Position numbers and translations under genes: made by a program
Notes under the pieces: generated by a model
The model's input: the letters and a program-made list of their open reading frames with translations, nothing else
Database searches by the model: none
What the model was told of the DNA's origin: nothing
In this document: positions 16,903 through 23,680 of the stretch, piece by piece
Numbering within the stretch: the first letter of the stretch is position 1
Layout of the letters: each line of letters begins with the position of its first letter
Assembly: GCA_009779995.1 (NCBI GenBank)
Contig: WRDW01000022.1
Span: forward strand, 1 to 32,260
Reading direction: 5' to 3'
Length of the DNA: 32,260 nucleotides
Source of the DNA: Oscillospiraceae bacterium
GTDB lineage: Bacteria > Bacillota > Clostridia > Oscillospirales > Acutalibacteraceae

Positions 16903-17154
16903 ATGACTTACAACTACAAACCCAAAGGCGTATGCACCCGGGACATTACCATCGACCTCGATGGCGGCGTGATTCAGTCCGTGGCCTTCAACGGGGGCTG
17001 CGCGGGCAACCTCGCGGGCATCTCGCGCCTGGTGGAGGGGATGCGCGCCGAGGACGTGGTGGCGAAGTTCAAGGGCACGAAATGCGGCAAAAAGGCCACC
17101 TCCTGCCCGGACCAGCTGGCCATGGCGCTGGAGGAGGCCATGGCGCGGGCATAG
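16903..17154 (+). CDS. TSCPD domain protein (TIGR03905-like)
   Basis: The 83-residue protein carries the eponymous TSCPD at residues 70-74 together with conserved GVC (10-12) and NGGCAGN (28-34) motifs and C-G-K-K near 65-68. The four or more cysteines suggest metal or thiol chemistry. The TSCPD domain is otherwise found at the C-terminus of some ribonucleotide reductases. The start is the ATG at 16903 behind CAGGAGG. The next genes, on the other strand, are a thioredoxin-reductase-like protein and a thioredoxin-like protein, so a redox link is plausible but inferred only from position. The biochemical role of the stand-alone family is, to my knowledge, not established. Confidence 0.85.
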   Translation: MTYNYKPKGVCTRDITIDLDGGVIQSVAFNGGCAGNLAGISRLVEGMRAEDVVAKFKGTKCGKKATSCPDQLAMALEEAMARA

Positions 17155-17167
17155 TTTTCAGAATATA

Positions 17168-18064
17168 TTAGGGCGTCTTCCGCAGGAAGGCGCTCATTTC
17201 CATGCCCGCGCGCGCGCCTTCCGCCACGGCGAAGGCCACCTGCGCGAAGGCCCCCGTGCAGTCCCCGGCGGCGTAGAGGCCCGGCAGGTCTGTCTCCTGT
17301 TTTTCGTTCACGGGGATTGCGCCGTCCCTCAGCCGCAGGCCGAGCTTCCTCGCCAAATCCCCCGCCGAGGCGCTCCCCAGCGCCACGAACAGGCCGTCCA
17401 GCGCCTCGAAGGGGGCGTTTTCCAATTGCGCCCCGGCGAGCTTCTCCTCCCCCTCCAGGCGCAGCAGGCGCTCTGTGCGCAGCGCCACCTCCGGCGGCGG
17501 GTCGAATTCCGGCTCGGCACCGTCGGTGAGCAGCGTCACGCGCTTCGCCAGGGGGAGCAACGCCTCCATTTCGTGCTTGGCGTAGGCCCCGCCGCCCAGC
17601 ACCGCCACCTGCCGCCCCCGGTAGAGGAAGGCGTCGCACACGGCGCAGTAGCTCACACCCCGGCCCTCGAAGGCCGAGATGCCCTCGATCCTGGGCGCGC
17701 GCTTGGCCCGGCCGGTGGCAAGCAGCACCGCGCGCGTAAATGCCGGGCCGCCCTCGGCCAGCTCGATTTTGTATCCCCCGGTTTCCAGCCACTCCAGGGC
17801 GAGCACCTCGTCCTCGCGCAAGTCGGCCCCCAGTGCCGCGCACTGCCGCCGCCCGGTCTCCAGCAGCGCCAGGCCGGAGAGCGGCTCCCCCAGGCCATAG
17901 AAGTTCTCGATTTTTTCCGCGCGCTCCAGGGCGCCGCCATCCTTGCCGATGACAGCCGCGCGCAAGCCCGCTCTGCATAAATAGAGCGCCGCCGAGCAGC
18001 CCGCCGGGCCGTGGCCCACAACCAGGGCGTCATATTCTTTTGTTTCTTTTGCTTGCAATGCCAT
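17168..18064 (-). CDS. Thioredoxin-reductase-like FAD/NAD(P)-dependent oxidoreductase
   Basis: The 298-residue flavoprotein has an N-terminal FAD-binding VVGHGPAGCSAALYL (about 15-29), a redox-active CAVC (Cys140, Cys143), an NAD(P)-binding VLGGGAYAKHE (about 155-165) and the second FAD motif GLYAAGDCTG near the C-terminus. Domain order and length are those of low-molecular-weight thioredoxin reductase. The usual GGGDSA pyridine motif is GGGAYA here, so the electron donor or partner may differ from classical TrxB. GAGGTG precedes the ATG. It is divergent, by 54 bases, from a gene for a thioredoxin-fold protein that is the obvious candidate substrate. Confidence 0.85.
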   Translation of the reverse strand: MALQAKETKEYDALVVGHGPAGCSAALYLCRAGLRAAVIGKDGGALERAEKIENFYGLGEPLSGLALLETGRRQCAALGADLREDEVLALEWLETGGYKIELAEGGPAFTRAVLLATGRAKRAPRIEGISAFEGRGVSYCAVCDAFLYRGRQVAVLGGGAYAKHEMEALLPLAKRVTLLTDGAEPEFDPPPEVALRTERLLRLEGEEKLAGAQLENAPFEALDGLFVALGSASAGDLARKLGLRLRDGAIPVNEKQETDLPGLYAAGDCTGAFAQVAFAVAEGARAGMEMSAFLRKTP

Positions 18065-18118
18065 TTTTTCACCTCGCTCGCATATGTTTAGAATGCCATA
18101 AAAAAAGGGGGAGTATCA

Positions 18119-18526
18119 ATGTCTATTCTAGTCAAGCCAAAAAATTTCGAGGCCGAGGTACTGCGGGCCGAAACGCCCGTGCTGGTGGATTTTTTCGGCG
18201 AGCACTGCCTGCCCTGCCTGCTGCTGCGCCCCATCCTGCTGGCGCTGGGCGAGGAGCTCGCCGGGCGGCTGAAAATCTGCATGTTCAACACCGACAGGGA
18301 GCGCCGGGAGTCCGACGAGGACTACGAAGAGAAGTTCAAGACCATAGCAGAATACGGCGTGATGCACCTGCCCACCCTGCTGCTGTTCATCGATGGCGAG
18401 CTGAAGCGCAGGTTCATCGGCCTGCAATCCGGGGAGGAGCTGCTGGCGGCCTTCGCCGAGGAGGGCCTGGCGCTGGAGGCTCATGTGATTGACAAAGTTG
18501 AGAAAGAAGACGAAGGGAAAGTGTAA
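18119..18526 (+). CDS. Thioredoxin-fold protein with CLPC active site
   Basis: The 135-residue protein shows VLVDFFGEHCLPC (Cys30, Cys33) and the cis-proline loop HLPT (Pro85), so it is a thioredoxin-like disulfide reductant in the cytoplasm. It departs from standard thioredoxin by having His-Cys-Leu-Pro-Cys in place of Trp-Cys-Gly-Pro-Cys. It also has an insertion of about 15 charged residues (near 58-75) between strands and an acidic C-terminal tail. The start ATG at 18119 follows GGGGGAG. It is divergently paired with the thioredoxin-reductase-like gene, which suggests a dedicated couple. Confidence 0.85.
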   Translation: MSILVKPKNFEAEVLRAETPVLVDFFGEHCLPCLLLRPILLALGEELAGRLKICMFNTDRERRESDEDYEEKFKTIAEYGVMHLPTLLLFIDGELKRRFIGLQSGEELLAAFAEEGLALEAHVIDKVEKEDEGKV

Positions 18527-18592
18527 GCATGTAATTATTATATCGCGCAGCGGATAAAAATACAACCCCTTCTTTGGCCTCGGAAATGCAAC

Positions 18593-18621
18593 GGCGGCCA
18601 TGAACCGGGTTTACGGCCGCC
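18593..18621 (+). terminator. Possible terminator after the thioredoxin-like gene
   Basis: GGCGGCC and GGCCGCC flank a 15-base loop and are followed by TGTTTTGCCTTT on the plus strand. It lies 66 bases after the thioredoxin-like stop. The interrupted T-run makes this moderate at best. Confidence 0.45.
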
Positions 18622-18638
18622 TGTTTTGCCTTTGGGCG

Positions 18639-18737
18639 CTACTTGACGATGAGGTAGACCAGGCCGCCGAGTGCGCCGAAAACCGCGACGAAGAAGGTGG
18701 TGACCGCGATGCCGATGGATGAGATCAACGTGACCAT
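18639..18737 (-). CDS. 32-residue single-span membrane protein
   Basis: ATG at 18737 to TAG at 18639-18641 encodes a 32-residue peptide starting MVTLISSIGIAV and ending GGLVYLIVK. It is almost entirely hydrophobic with Gly-Leu-Gly spacing, so one transmembrane helix is expected. AGGAG at 18745-18749 is seven bases from the ATG, a near-ideal ribosome binding site for so short a frame. A strong terminator closes the neighbouring operon just upstream, so it should have its own promoter, probably near the 14-bp palindrome at 18821-18834. Possible roles are a small regulator of a membrane protein, or a toxin-like peptide. No antisense RNA or antitoxin is recognised. It would be missed by usual length cut-offs. 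Confidence 0.65.
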   Translation of the reverse strand: MVTLISSIGIAVTTFFVAVFGALGGLVYLIVK

Positions 18738-18820
18738 GCGAATTCTCCTTTCGTTTGAATTTGGCTGCACGTCCAAATGCCTCCTGCCAATAGGATAGCG
18801 TATGACGGGCATATATGTAT

Positions 18821-18834
18821 GTAGAATATTCTAC
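18821..18834. promoter_or_regulatory. 14-bp perfect palindrome, candidate operator
   Basis: GTAGAATATTCTAC is a perfect palindrome about 85 bases upstream of the small membrane protein gene. On the minus strand it follows a TTGAAG (18838-18843) that could be a -35 box. Its position fits an operator for a dimeric repressor, but no regulator can be named. Confidence 0.45.
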
Positions 18835-18858
18835 AAACTTCAATATTTTTCAAAAAAA

Positions 18859-18886
18859 GCGCTTCGGCTTTTCCTGGCCGGAGCGC
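18859..18886. terminator. Strong terminator of the YgjP-kinase-radical SAM operon (bidirectional)
   Basis: A 10-bp stem, GCGCTTCGGC with GCCGGAGCGC (one G-T pair), encloses an 8-base loop. On the minus strand it is followed directly by seven T; on the plus strand by TCTTTTGCTTT. It closes the minus-strand operon that begins at 21585. Confidence 0.8.
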
Positions 18887-19005
18887 GTCTTTTGCTTTCG
18901 CGGGCTTTATCACAACAGCTCGATTCGATTGCGATAGTAACGGATCAACCCCTCCTTTTACATCAGAGATAGCTCTTTGGAGATGCCCTGCGGTCCATGG
19001 AGAGC

Positions 19006-19134
19006 TCATGCAAGCAGTGTCCGCTGTGACGCGCCCAGGTTGGGGCTTTCCTGCGTCTTTTCGCATTTACGCAGTGTAGACATAAGGACGCGGTAGGCCT
19101 CTTCCAGTTCTGGTTTTGTGTAATTGCTTGACAT
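19006..19134 (-). CDS. 42-residue small ORF, possibly a truncated conserved small protein
   Basis: The ATG overlaps the stop of the radical SAM gene as TGATG, and GGGAGGAGG lies just upstream, so translation is very likely. The peptide starts MSSNYTKPELEEAYRVLMST and continues with RKCEKTQES and GASQRTLLA before a TGA at 19006-19008. From memory it resembles small Clostridia proteins of 55-60 residues with KCEK and SQ-x-TLL motifs. Past the TGA the same frame stays open for 15 more codons (to 18958), giving GISKELSLM, which could be the lost C-terminus. It may therefore be a shortened but expressed gene. The family's function is unknown. Confidence 0.5.
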   Translation of the reverse strand: MSSNYTKPELEEAYRVLMSTLRKCEKTQESPNLGASQRTLLA

Positions 19135-20006
19135 CACGCCTCCTCCCACAGCGAGAGCTGCCGCTGCGCCGCCTCAAATTTGCCCAGATACCCGAACACA
19201 TCCTCCGGCCTGTATAAAATCCCCTGCGCCCTGCATGTGTCCCGAAAAATCTCCGTCAGCCGGGCGTGGTTCGGGCTGGTGCACTCGTAGCTGTTGCCGA
19301 AGGCCCGGATATAGCGCTGCTTCATGCCGGGGAAGTGCTCGTCCAGCTTGGCGTAGAAGAATTCCCGGTCGCCCTCGCGCATCGTCGTGCCGAAGCCGAA
19401 GCACAGGATTCCCCGCACCTTCGCCCGCACGCAGTAGTCCAGCAGGCCGTGTAAATTTTCTTCGCTGTCGTTGATGAAGGGCAGGGTCGGGCTGAGCCAC
19501 ACCACCGTCGGGATGCCCTCGTCGCGCATGGTCTCCAGCACGGCGAAGCGCTCGCGCGTCGTAGAGACATGCGGCTCTATGATCCTGCACAGTTCCTCGT
19601 CGAAGGTCGTCAGGGTCATCTGCACCACGCATTTCGTCTTCGCGTTGATGGCCTTGAGAATGTCCAGATCGCGCATTATTCTCGCTGACTTCGTCAGGAT
19701 AGTCACCCCGAAGCCGCAGCGCTCGATGACCTCCAGGCACTGCCGCGTGAGCCGCAGCTCCTCCTCCAGGTGAATATACGGGTCGCACATGGCCCCGGTG
19801 CCTATCATGCAGGGCCTGCGCTTCTTTTTCAGCTGCGCTTCGAGAATTTTCACAGCGTCGCGTTTGACCTCGATGTCCTCGAAGCCGTGCTTCATCTGGT
19901 AGCAGGCGCTGCGGCTGTCGCAATAGATGCAGCCGTGGGTGCAGCCGCGATAGAGATTCATCCCGCCCTGCGGCGAGAGGATGGTCTTGTAGTCGGCGTA
20001 GTGCAT
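19134..20006 (-). CDS. SPL-family radical SAM protein
   Basis: The 290-residue protein has the radical SAM cluster motif C-x3-C-x2-C at Cys22, Cys26 and Cys29 (GCTHGCIYC), preceded by NLYRG, as in the spore-photoproduct-lyase-like family. MIGTGAMCDPYIHLEEELRLTR and TILTKSARIMRDLD are typical of the Rv2578c-like branch of stand-alone SPL-type enzymes, whose substrates are unknown. The conserved C-terminal cysteine of true spore photoproduct lyase is not evident. The start ATG overlaps the stop of the upstream kinase as TAATG, and its own stop overlaps the next small ORF as TGATG, so it lies in a coupled operon. Confidence 0.85.
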   Translation of the reverse strand: MHYADYKTILSPQGGMNLYRGCTHGCIYCDSRSACYQMKHGFEDIEVKRDAVKILEAQLKKKRRPCMIGTGAMCDPYIHLEEELRLTRQCLEVIERCGFGVTILTKSARIMRDLDILKAINAKTKCVVQMTLTTFDEELCRIIEPHVSTTRERFAVLETMRDEGIPTVVWLSPTLPFINDSEENLHGLLDYCVRAKVRGILCFGFGTTMREGDREFFYAKLDEHFPGMKQRYIRAFGNSYECTSPNHARLTEIFRDTCRAQGILYRPEDVFGYLGKFEAAQRQLSLWEEA

Positions 20007-20914
20007 TATATCTTCACCTCAATCCCGCATCTCTCCAGCGACTCTTGCAGCCGCGTCCTCACGCGCTCATATTGCGGCTTCCCGGCATAGAAGACCAGGT
20101 GCTCCAAGCCGTGCCGCACATGCAGTATGTCCTCCGCCTGTTCAAACAGGTCTTTGTCATGCTCGTAGCTGTCGAGAAAAGCCCTTCGATAGAGCCCGGC
20201 CATGTCGTCGCTGTGTTCCAGCTTCAATAACCAGGTCAGCAGGGCGATGTCGTCCATCCAGCACAGGGAGTGCGCGTCGTCCCAGTCGATCAAAGTGATT
20301 TCGCCGGCATGTACGAGCATGTTCTTTTTTGATAGGTCGCCGTGGTTGAGCACGGAGGGCACGCCATCGCATATTTTCGTCTGTTCACGTATTTCCCTTG
20401 CGATCGCTTCGAATTTGTCAGCAGAAAGTATATTTCTTTCAACCAGCCGCACGGCGTAATCGCCGAGGGCATCGTAAGTGAATTCGGAAAACGCCGTCCA
20501 CAGTGCGGGCCTGCCGTCGCCAGTGTACCCGTAATTTTGCATTTTTATCTGATGCACCCGCGAGACCAGCGCCGCCAGCTTCTTATAGAATTGCAGGGCG
20601 TCGCTGCCGGACAATCCCAACCGGTCGGCAGTCGTTCCCGGCAAAAATTCCTCGATGAGATACCCTGTCGGGAAATATTCATCACCGGGGCTGAAAGCCA
20701 GAATCTCCGCATAGGGGATATTGTGTTCTTTCAGTTTTTGATTGACGAACAGCCGCTTGCCGTCCTCGGGCCAGCCCTTGGTGGCATAGACCTTGAAAAT
20801 ATACGCCCCGGCGTCTGTTTCAATTTTATAGACGCTGTTGTTCGTTTCATGCGCCAGTTTTTGAACGCGACGCGCTTTTTTGCCTGTCTGCGCTTCAAAT
20901 GCTTTGACTATCAC
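20006..20914 (-). CDS. Aminoglycoside-phosphotransferase-fold kinase (APH/CotS-like)
   Basis: The 302-residue protein is of the APH/choline kinase fold. It shows an N-lobe with YIFKVYA (ATP-binding Lys), the catalytic loop LNHGDLSKKNMLV (His191, Asp193, Asn198) and the metal motif LIDWDDA (Asp210). Substrates of the family range from aminoglycosides to small metabolites, homoserine and spore-coat sugars, so resistance should not be assumed. The annotated frame opens at a TTG (20920) only one base from the GGGGAGG site. The GTG at 20914, seven bases from it and overlapping the upstream stop as GTGA, is the better start. It is in a coupled operon between YgjP-like and SPL-type genes and is somewhat AT-richer than its neighbours. 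Confidence 0.82.
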   Translation of the reverse strand: MIVKAFEAQTGKKARRVQKLAHETNNSVYKIETDAGAYIFKVYATKGWPEDGKRLFVNQKLKEHNIPYAEILAFSPGDEYFPTGYLIEEFLPGTTADRLGLSGSDALQFYKKLAALVSRVHQIKMQNYGYTGDGRPALWTAFSEFTYDALGDYAVRLVERNILSADKFEAIAREIREQTKICDGVPSVLNHGDLSKKNMLVHAGEITLIDWDDAHSLCWMDDIALLTWLLKLEHSDDMAGLYRRAFLDSYEHDKDLFEQAEDILHVRHGLEHLVFYAGKPQYERVRTRLQESLERCGIEVKI

Positions 20915-21585
20915 TCCCAATCCTCCCCGCTAAGCCGCCTCTGCAGCTCCTTGAGCTTCTTCCTGCGCACCTGAAAATCCGGCAGCACGCCCTCCACGAT
21001 GGCCCAGAAGCGCGGCGAGTGGTTCATCTCGGTGATGTGCGCCAGCTCGTGGACGACCACGTAGTCGATCAGCGCGTCCTCGGCCATCACCAGCCGCCAG
21101 GAGAAGTTCAGGCTCTTCTGCGCGGAGCAGCTGCCCCAGCGGCCCGCCGCGCCGTTGATCTTCACGGCGCTTGGCGTGACGCCCATCTGCTTGGCGAAGT
21201 CCAGAGCCCGGTTTGTTAAATCGCGCTTTGCCAGCAGGCGATACACCTGCACGCAAGCGGCTTTAACGTCCTCTGGCGGCAGGCCCGGCGGCATGTAGAA
21301 CGCCTCGCCGTCGAAGCCCACGCGCCTGCCGTCCTTCGCTACAATGGGATAGGGCCTGCCCCTATATATTACGCTATCGCCATAGTCCAGGGAAAAGCTC
21401 TCGCGCCGCGCCAGCCGCTCGTTCGACGCAGCCAATTTCTCTAAAATCCACGCCTCCTTCGAGGCCACATAAAGATCGATGTCGCGCTTTGGCGCCTGCA
21501 ACGGCGCGCGCACTTCCACAGAGCCGTCGCGCACATAAATGGCGATGGTCTTCCGGTTGGAGCGGGTGAGTGTGTAATCTGTCAC
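20911..21585 (-). CDS. YgjP/WLM-type zinc metalloprotease (DUF45)
   Basis: The 224-residue protein carries VVVHELAHITEMNHSPRFW, with zinc ligands His179 and His183, catalytic Glu180 and third ligand His189, and the preceding GRWGSCS motif. Both are hallmarks of the YgjP-like M48-related family. There is no signal or membrane segment. The start is GTG at 21585. A consensus promoter is present at 21619-21647. It is the first gene of a four-gene coupled operon. The family's substrates are not well defined. Confidence 0.88.
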   Translation of the reverse strand: MTDYTLTRSNRKTIAIYVRDGSVEVRAPLQAPKRDIDLYVASKEAWILEKLAASNERLARRESFSLDYGDSVIYRGRPYPIVAKDGRRVGFDGEAFYMPPGLPPEDVKAACVQVYRLLAKRDLTNRALDFAKQMGVTPSAVKINGAAGRWGSCSAQKSLNFSWRLVMAEDALIDYVVVHELAHITEMNHSPRFWAIVEGVLPDFQVRRKKLKELQRRLSGEDWE

Positions 21586-21618
21586 GGCCTTCTCTCTCCA
21601 TGGCTGTTCTTATATGAC

Positions 21619-21647
21619 ATTATACAAGCCTCATGGAAATTGGTCAA
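21619..21647 (-). promoter_or_regulatory. Promoter of the YgjP-led operon
   Basis: On the minus strand TTGACC (21642-21647), a 17-base spacer and a perfect TATAAT (21619-21624) precede the start codon by 33 bases. Confidence 0.8.
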
Positions 21648-21654
21648 GTTTTTC

Positions 21655-21683
21655 TTGAATATTCATGCCCGGTGTGCTACAAT
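21655..21683 (+). promoter_or_regulatory. Promoter of the isomerase/epimerase gene
   Basis: TTGAAT (21655-21660), a 17-base spacer and TACAAT (21678-21683) precede the start at 21718. Its -35 box lies only seven bases from the -35 box of the divergent promoter, so the two cannot easily be occupied at once. Confidence 0.75.
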
Positions 21684-21717
21684 GAAAACACAATTTCAAC
21701 ATCACAAGGAGAATCAC

Positions 21718-22572
21718 ATGCAGATCAGCGTGAGCAGCTACAGCTTTTCCCGGATGAACACAAGCCCCGTCGAGCGCCTGCGCCTGGCGAAGGCGCTGGG
21801 CTTTGCCGCCATCGAGTTCACCGACGTGGACACGGATACGGCTCTCCGCCTGCGCGAGGAGAGCGAGCGCCTGGGCTTCCCCATCATCTGCTACACCGTG
21901 GGGGCCGATTTCCTGCGGGCCGCCTCCATCGAGGCCGAGGCAGAGCGCCTCTATGGCCAAGTAAACATCGCGCAGGTCTTGGGCGTACATCTTATGCGCC
22001 ACGACGCCACGAAGGGTTTTCCCCCGCTTCGCGCCGCGCATTCCAGCTTCGCTGAAGCCCTTCCCCTGCTGGCGAAAGGCTGCCGCCTGGTGACGGAATA
22101 CGCCGCCGAAAAGGGCGTAATCACTATGATCGAAAATCATGGATATTTCTGCCAGGACAGCGCGCGCGTCGCCGCGCTGGTGGGCGCGGTGAGCCACCCG
22201 AACTTCGGCGTCTTGGTGGACATAGGCAATTTCCTGTGCGCCGACGAAGACCCGGCCATCGCCACGGGGAACCTCGCCGCCATGGCCCTGCACGTCCACG
22301 CGAAGGATTTCCACGTGAAATCCGGCAGCGGCGACGACCCCGGCCGCGGCTGGTTCCGCAGCCGGGGCGGCAACTACCTGCGCGGGGCCATTATCGGCCA
22401 CGGCAGCGTGCCCGTGCGGCAGTGCCTGGGCAATCTGCGGCGCGCGGGCTACAACGGCTATGTGAGCATAGAATTCGAGGGCATGGAGGACTGCGAAACG
22501 GCACTGGAGATCGGCCTGGAGAACCTTGCGTCAATGATGAATGCTTTATTCATGACCGAGCGCAGTCTGTAG
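21718..22572 (+). CDS. Sugar phosphate isomerase/epimerase-like TIM barrel
   Basis: The 284-residue protein is of the xylose-isomerase-like AP endonuclease 2 TIM-barrel family. Features are an N-terminal ISVSSYSF strand, GFAAIEFTD, the metal-site segments MIENHGYF (Glu then His) and VLVDIGNF (Asp), LHVHAKDFHVK with two candidate His ligands, and YVSIEFEGMED with a late Glu ligand. The set Glu-Asp-His-Glu is complete, so an active metal-dependent isomerase or epimerase of a small sugar derivative is likely. The start is ATG at 21718 with AAGGAG seven bases upstream and downstream of the promoter; 26 in-frame codons further upstream overlap the promoter and are not used. It is monocistronic, followed by palindromic copy B. 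Confidence 0.85.
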   Translation: MQISVSSYSFSRMNTSPVERLRLAKALGFAAIEFTDVDTDTALRLREESERLGFPIICYTVGADFLRAASIEAEAERLYGQVNIAQVLGVHLMRHDATKGFPPLRAAHSSFAEALPLLAKGCRLVTEYAAEKGVITMIENHGYFCQDSARVAALVGAVSHPNFGVLVDIGNFLCADEDPAIATGNLAAMALHVHAKDFHVKSGSGDDPGRGWFRSRGGNYLRGAIIGHGSVPVRQCLGNLRRAGYNGYVSIEFEGMEDCETALEIGLENLASMMNALFMTERSL

Positions 22573-22652
22573 GGGACGGCCTCCGGACGTCCCTGGGCGA
22601 AAAGAACAGGCGTTTTCTTAGGCCAGGGGCGTCGGGGACGCCGCCGCCTACA
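22568..22652. repeat. 85-bp TGTAGGGG palindromic element, copy B
   Basis: The element begins TGTAGGGGACGGCCTCC at the end of the isomerase gene and ends GGGACGCCGCCGCCTACA. It is the inverted-orientation counterpart of copy A (15940-16022): both contain GACGTCCCTGG and GGGGCGTCGGGGACGCCGCC in the same order, with unlike centres. The isomerase stop codon lies inside its first bases. Confidence 0.75.
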
Positions 22653-22670
22653 ATATTTCTTGCCAGTCGG

Positions 22671-23585
22671 CTATTTCCCCATTAACTTCACCAAAATCGC
22701 CTTCTGCGCGTGCAGCCTGTTCTCCGCCTGGTCGAAAATTTCATCGGCGTGGGCCTCGAAGACGTCGAAGTCTATCTCCTCGCCCTTGTGGGCGGGCAGG
22801 TCGTGCAGCACCATGCAGCCGGGCGCGGCGGTGGCGACGACAGATTGATCGATCTGGTATCCCGCGAAGGCCCTGCGGCGCGCCTCCACCTCGTCGTCCT
22901 GGCCCATGGAGGCCCACACGTCCGTATAGAGCACGTCGGCCCCGGCGGCGGCGGCCAGCACGTCCGGCGTGCAGAGGAAATCGCCCTCCCGCGCGGCCCA
23001 GGCCATAAGGTCCGGGTCGGGGAAATACCCCGAAGGGCAGGCCATGCGCACCCTCATGCCCATTTTGACGCATCCGGCGATGAGCGAATTGGCCACGTTG
23101 AAACCGTCGCCCACATAGCACAGCGTCAGGCCCGCCAGGCGGCCCCTGTGCTCTTTGATCGTCAGCAGGTCGGCCACGATCTGGCAGGGGTGGGCGTAGT
23201 CCGTCAGGCCGTTGATCACCGGGATGCTGCTCCACTTGGCCAACTTTTCGGCTTTCTCCTGCTCAAAGGTGCGGATCATGATGCCGTCCAGGTAGCGCGA
23301 GAGCACCCGCGCGGTGTCCTCGATGCTCTCCCCCCGGCCCAGCTGCATGTCGTGGGGGCTCAGCAGCAGGGCGTGGCCGCCGAGGTCGGCCATCCCCACC
23401 TCAAACGAAACCCGCGTGCGCGTGGAGGATTTCTCGAAGATCATGCCGAGGGTCTTGCCCGGCAGCAGGGCGTGGGGCGCGCGGGCGCGCTTTTTCGCCT
23501 TGAGCTCGCCCGCCAGTTCCAGCAGGGCCGCGATCTCCTCGGGCGAATAGTCCATCAGGAGCAAAAAATCTTTTTTATCGAACAT
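22671..23585 (-). CDS. argF: Ornithine carbamoyltransferase with altered HCLP motif
   Basis: The 304-residue enzyme would make citrulline from ornithine and carbamoyl phosphate in arginine synthesis. Carbamoyl phosphate motifs SSTRTR (residues 53-58) and AHPCQ (131-135) are present, as is the ornithine loop TDVWASMG (Asp222, Ser226-Gly228). The C-terminal motif, HCLPA in nearly all family members, reads HDLPA (His261-Asp262), so the Cys that contacts ornithine is replaced by Asp. The flanking AHKGEEI is normal. The frame begins at GTG 23594, but that overlaps the GAGGTG ribosome site, so ATG 23585 is chosen. No other arginine genes are nearby. It may be a variant with shifted specificity or lowered activity. 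Confidence 0.85.
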   Translation of the reverse strand: MFDKKDFLLLMDYSPEEIAALLELAGELKAKKRARAPHALLPGKTLGMIFEKSSTRTRVSFEVGMADLGGHALLLSPHDMQLGRGESIEDTARVLSRYLDGIMIRTFEQEKAEKLAKWSSIPVINGLTDYAHPCQIVADLLTIKEHRGRLAGLTLCYVGDGFNVANSLIAGCVKMGMRVRMACPSGYFPDPDLMAWAAREGDFLCTPDVLAAAAGADVLYTDVWASMGQDDEVEARRRAFAGYQIDQSVVATAAPGCMVLHDLPAHKGEEIDFDVFEAHADEIFDQAENRLHAQKAILVKLMGK

Positions 23586-23616
23586 GACGCACACCTCTTC
23601 GGTTTATTTGGATGAC

Positions 23617-23635
23617 CGCCCCGCCCTGCGGGGCG
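23617..23635. repeat. GC-only hairpin between argF and nnrD
   Basis: CGCCCCGC and GCGGGGCG form a perfect 8-bp stem with a 3-base loop in the 95-base divergent gap. No T-run follows. It could be a repeat remnant or could affect the leader of either transcript. Confidence 0.5.
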
Positions 23636-23680
23636 TCTCTCCACGGGAAGGGAATGTCTATTATATCATATTTTTTGGGG

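Noticed and set aside
18725-19066. 113-codon minus-strand frame
   Set aside because: It runs through the terminator and the operator-like palindrome and has no supporting motif or ribosome site; the 32- and 42-residue frames explain the region better.
20006-20914. Antibiotic resistance by aminoglycoside phosphotransferase
   Set aside because: The fold is shared by many metabolic kinases and nothing in sequence or context points to aminoglycosides.
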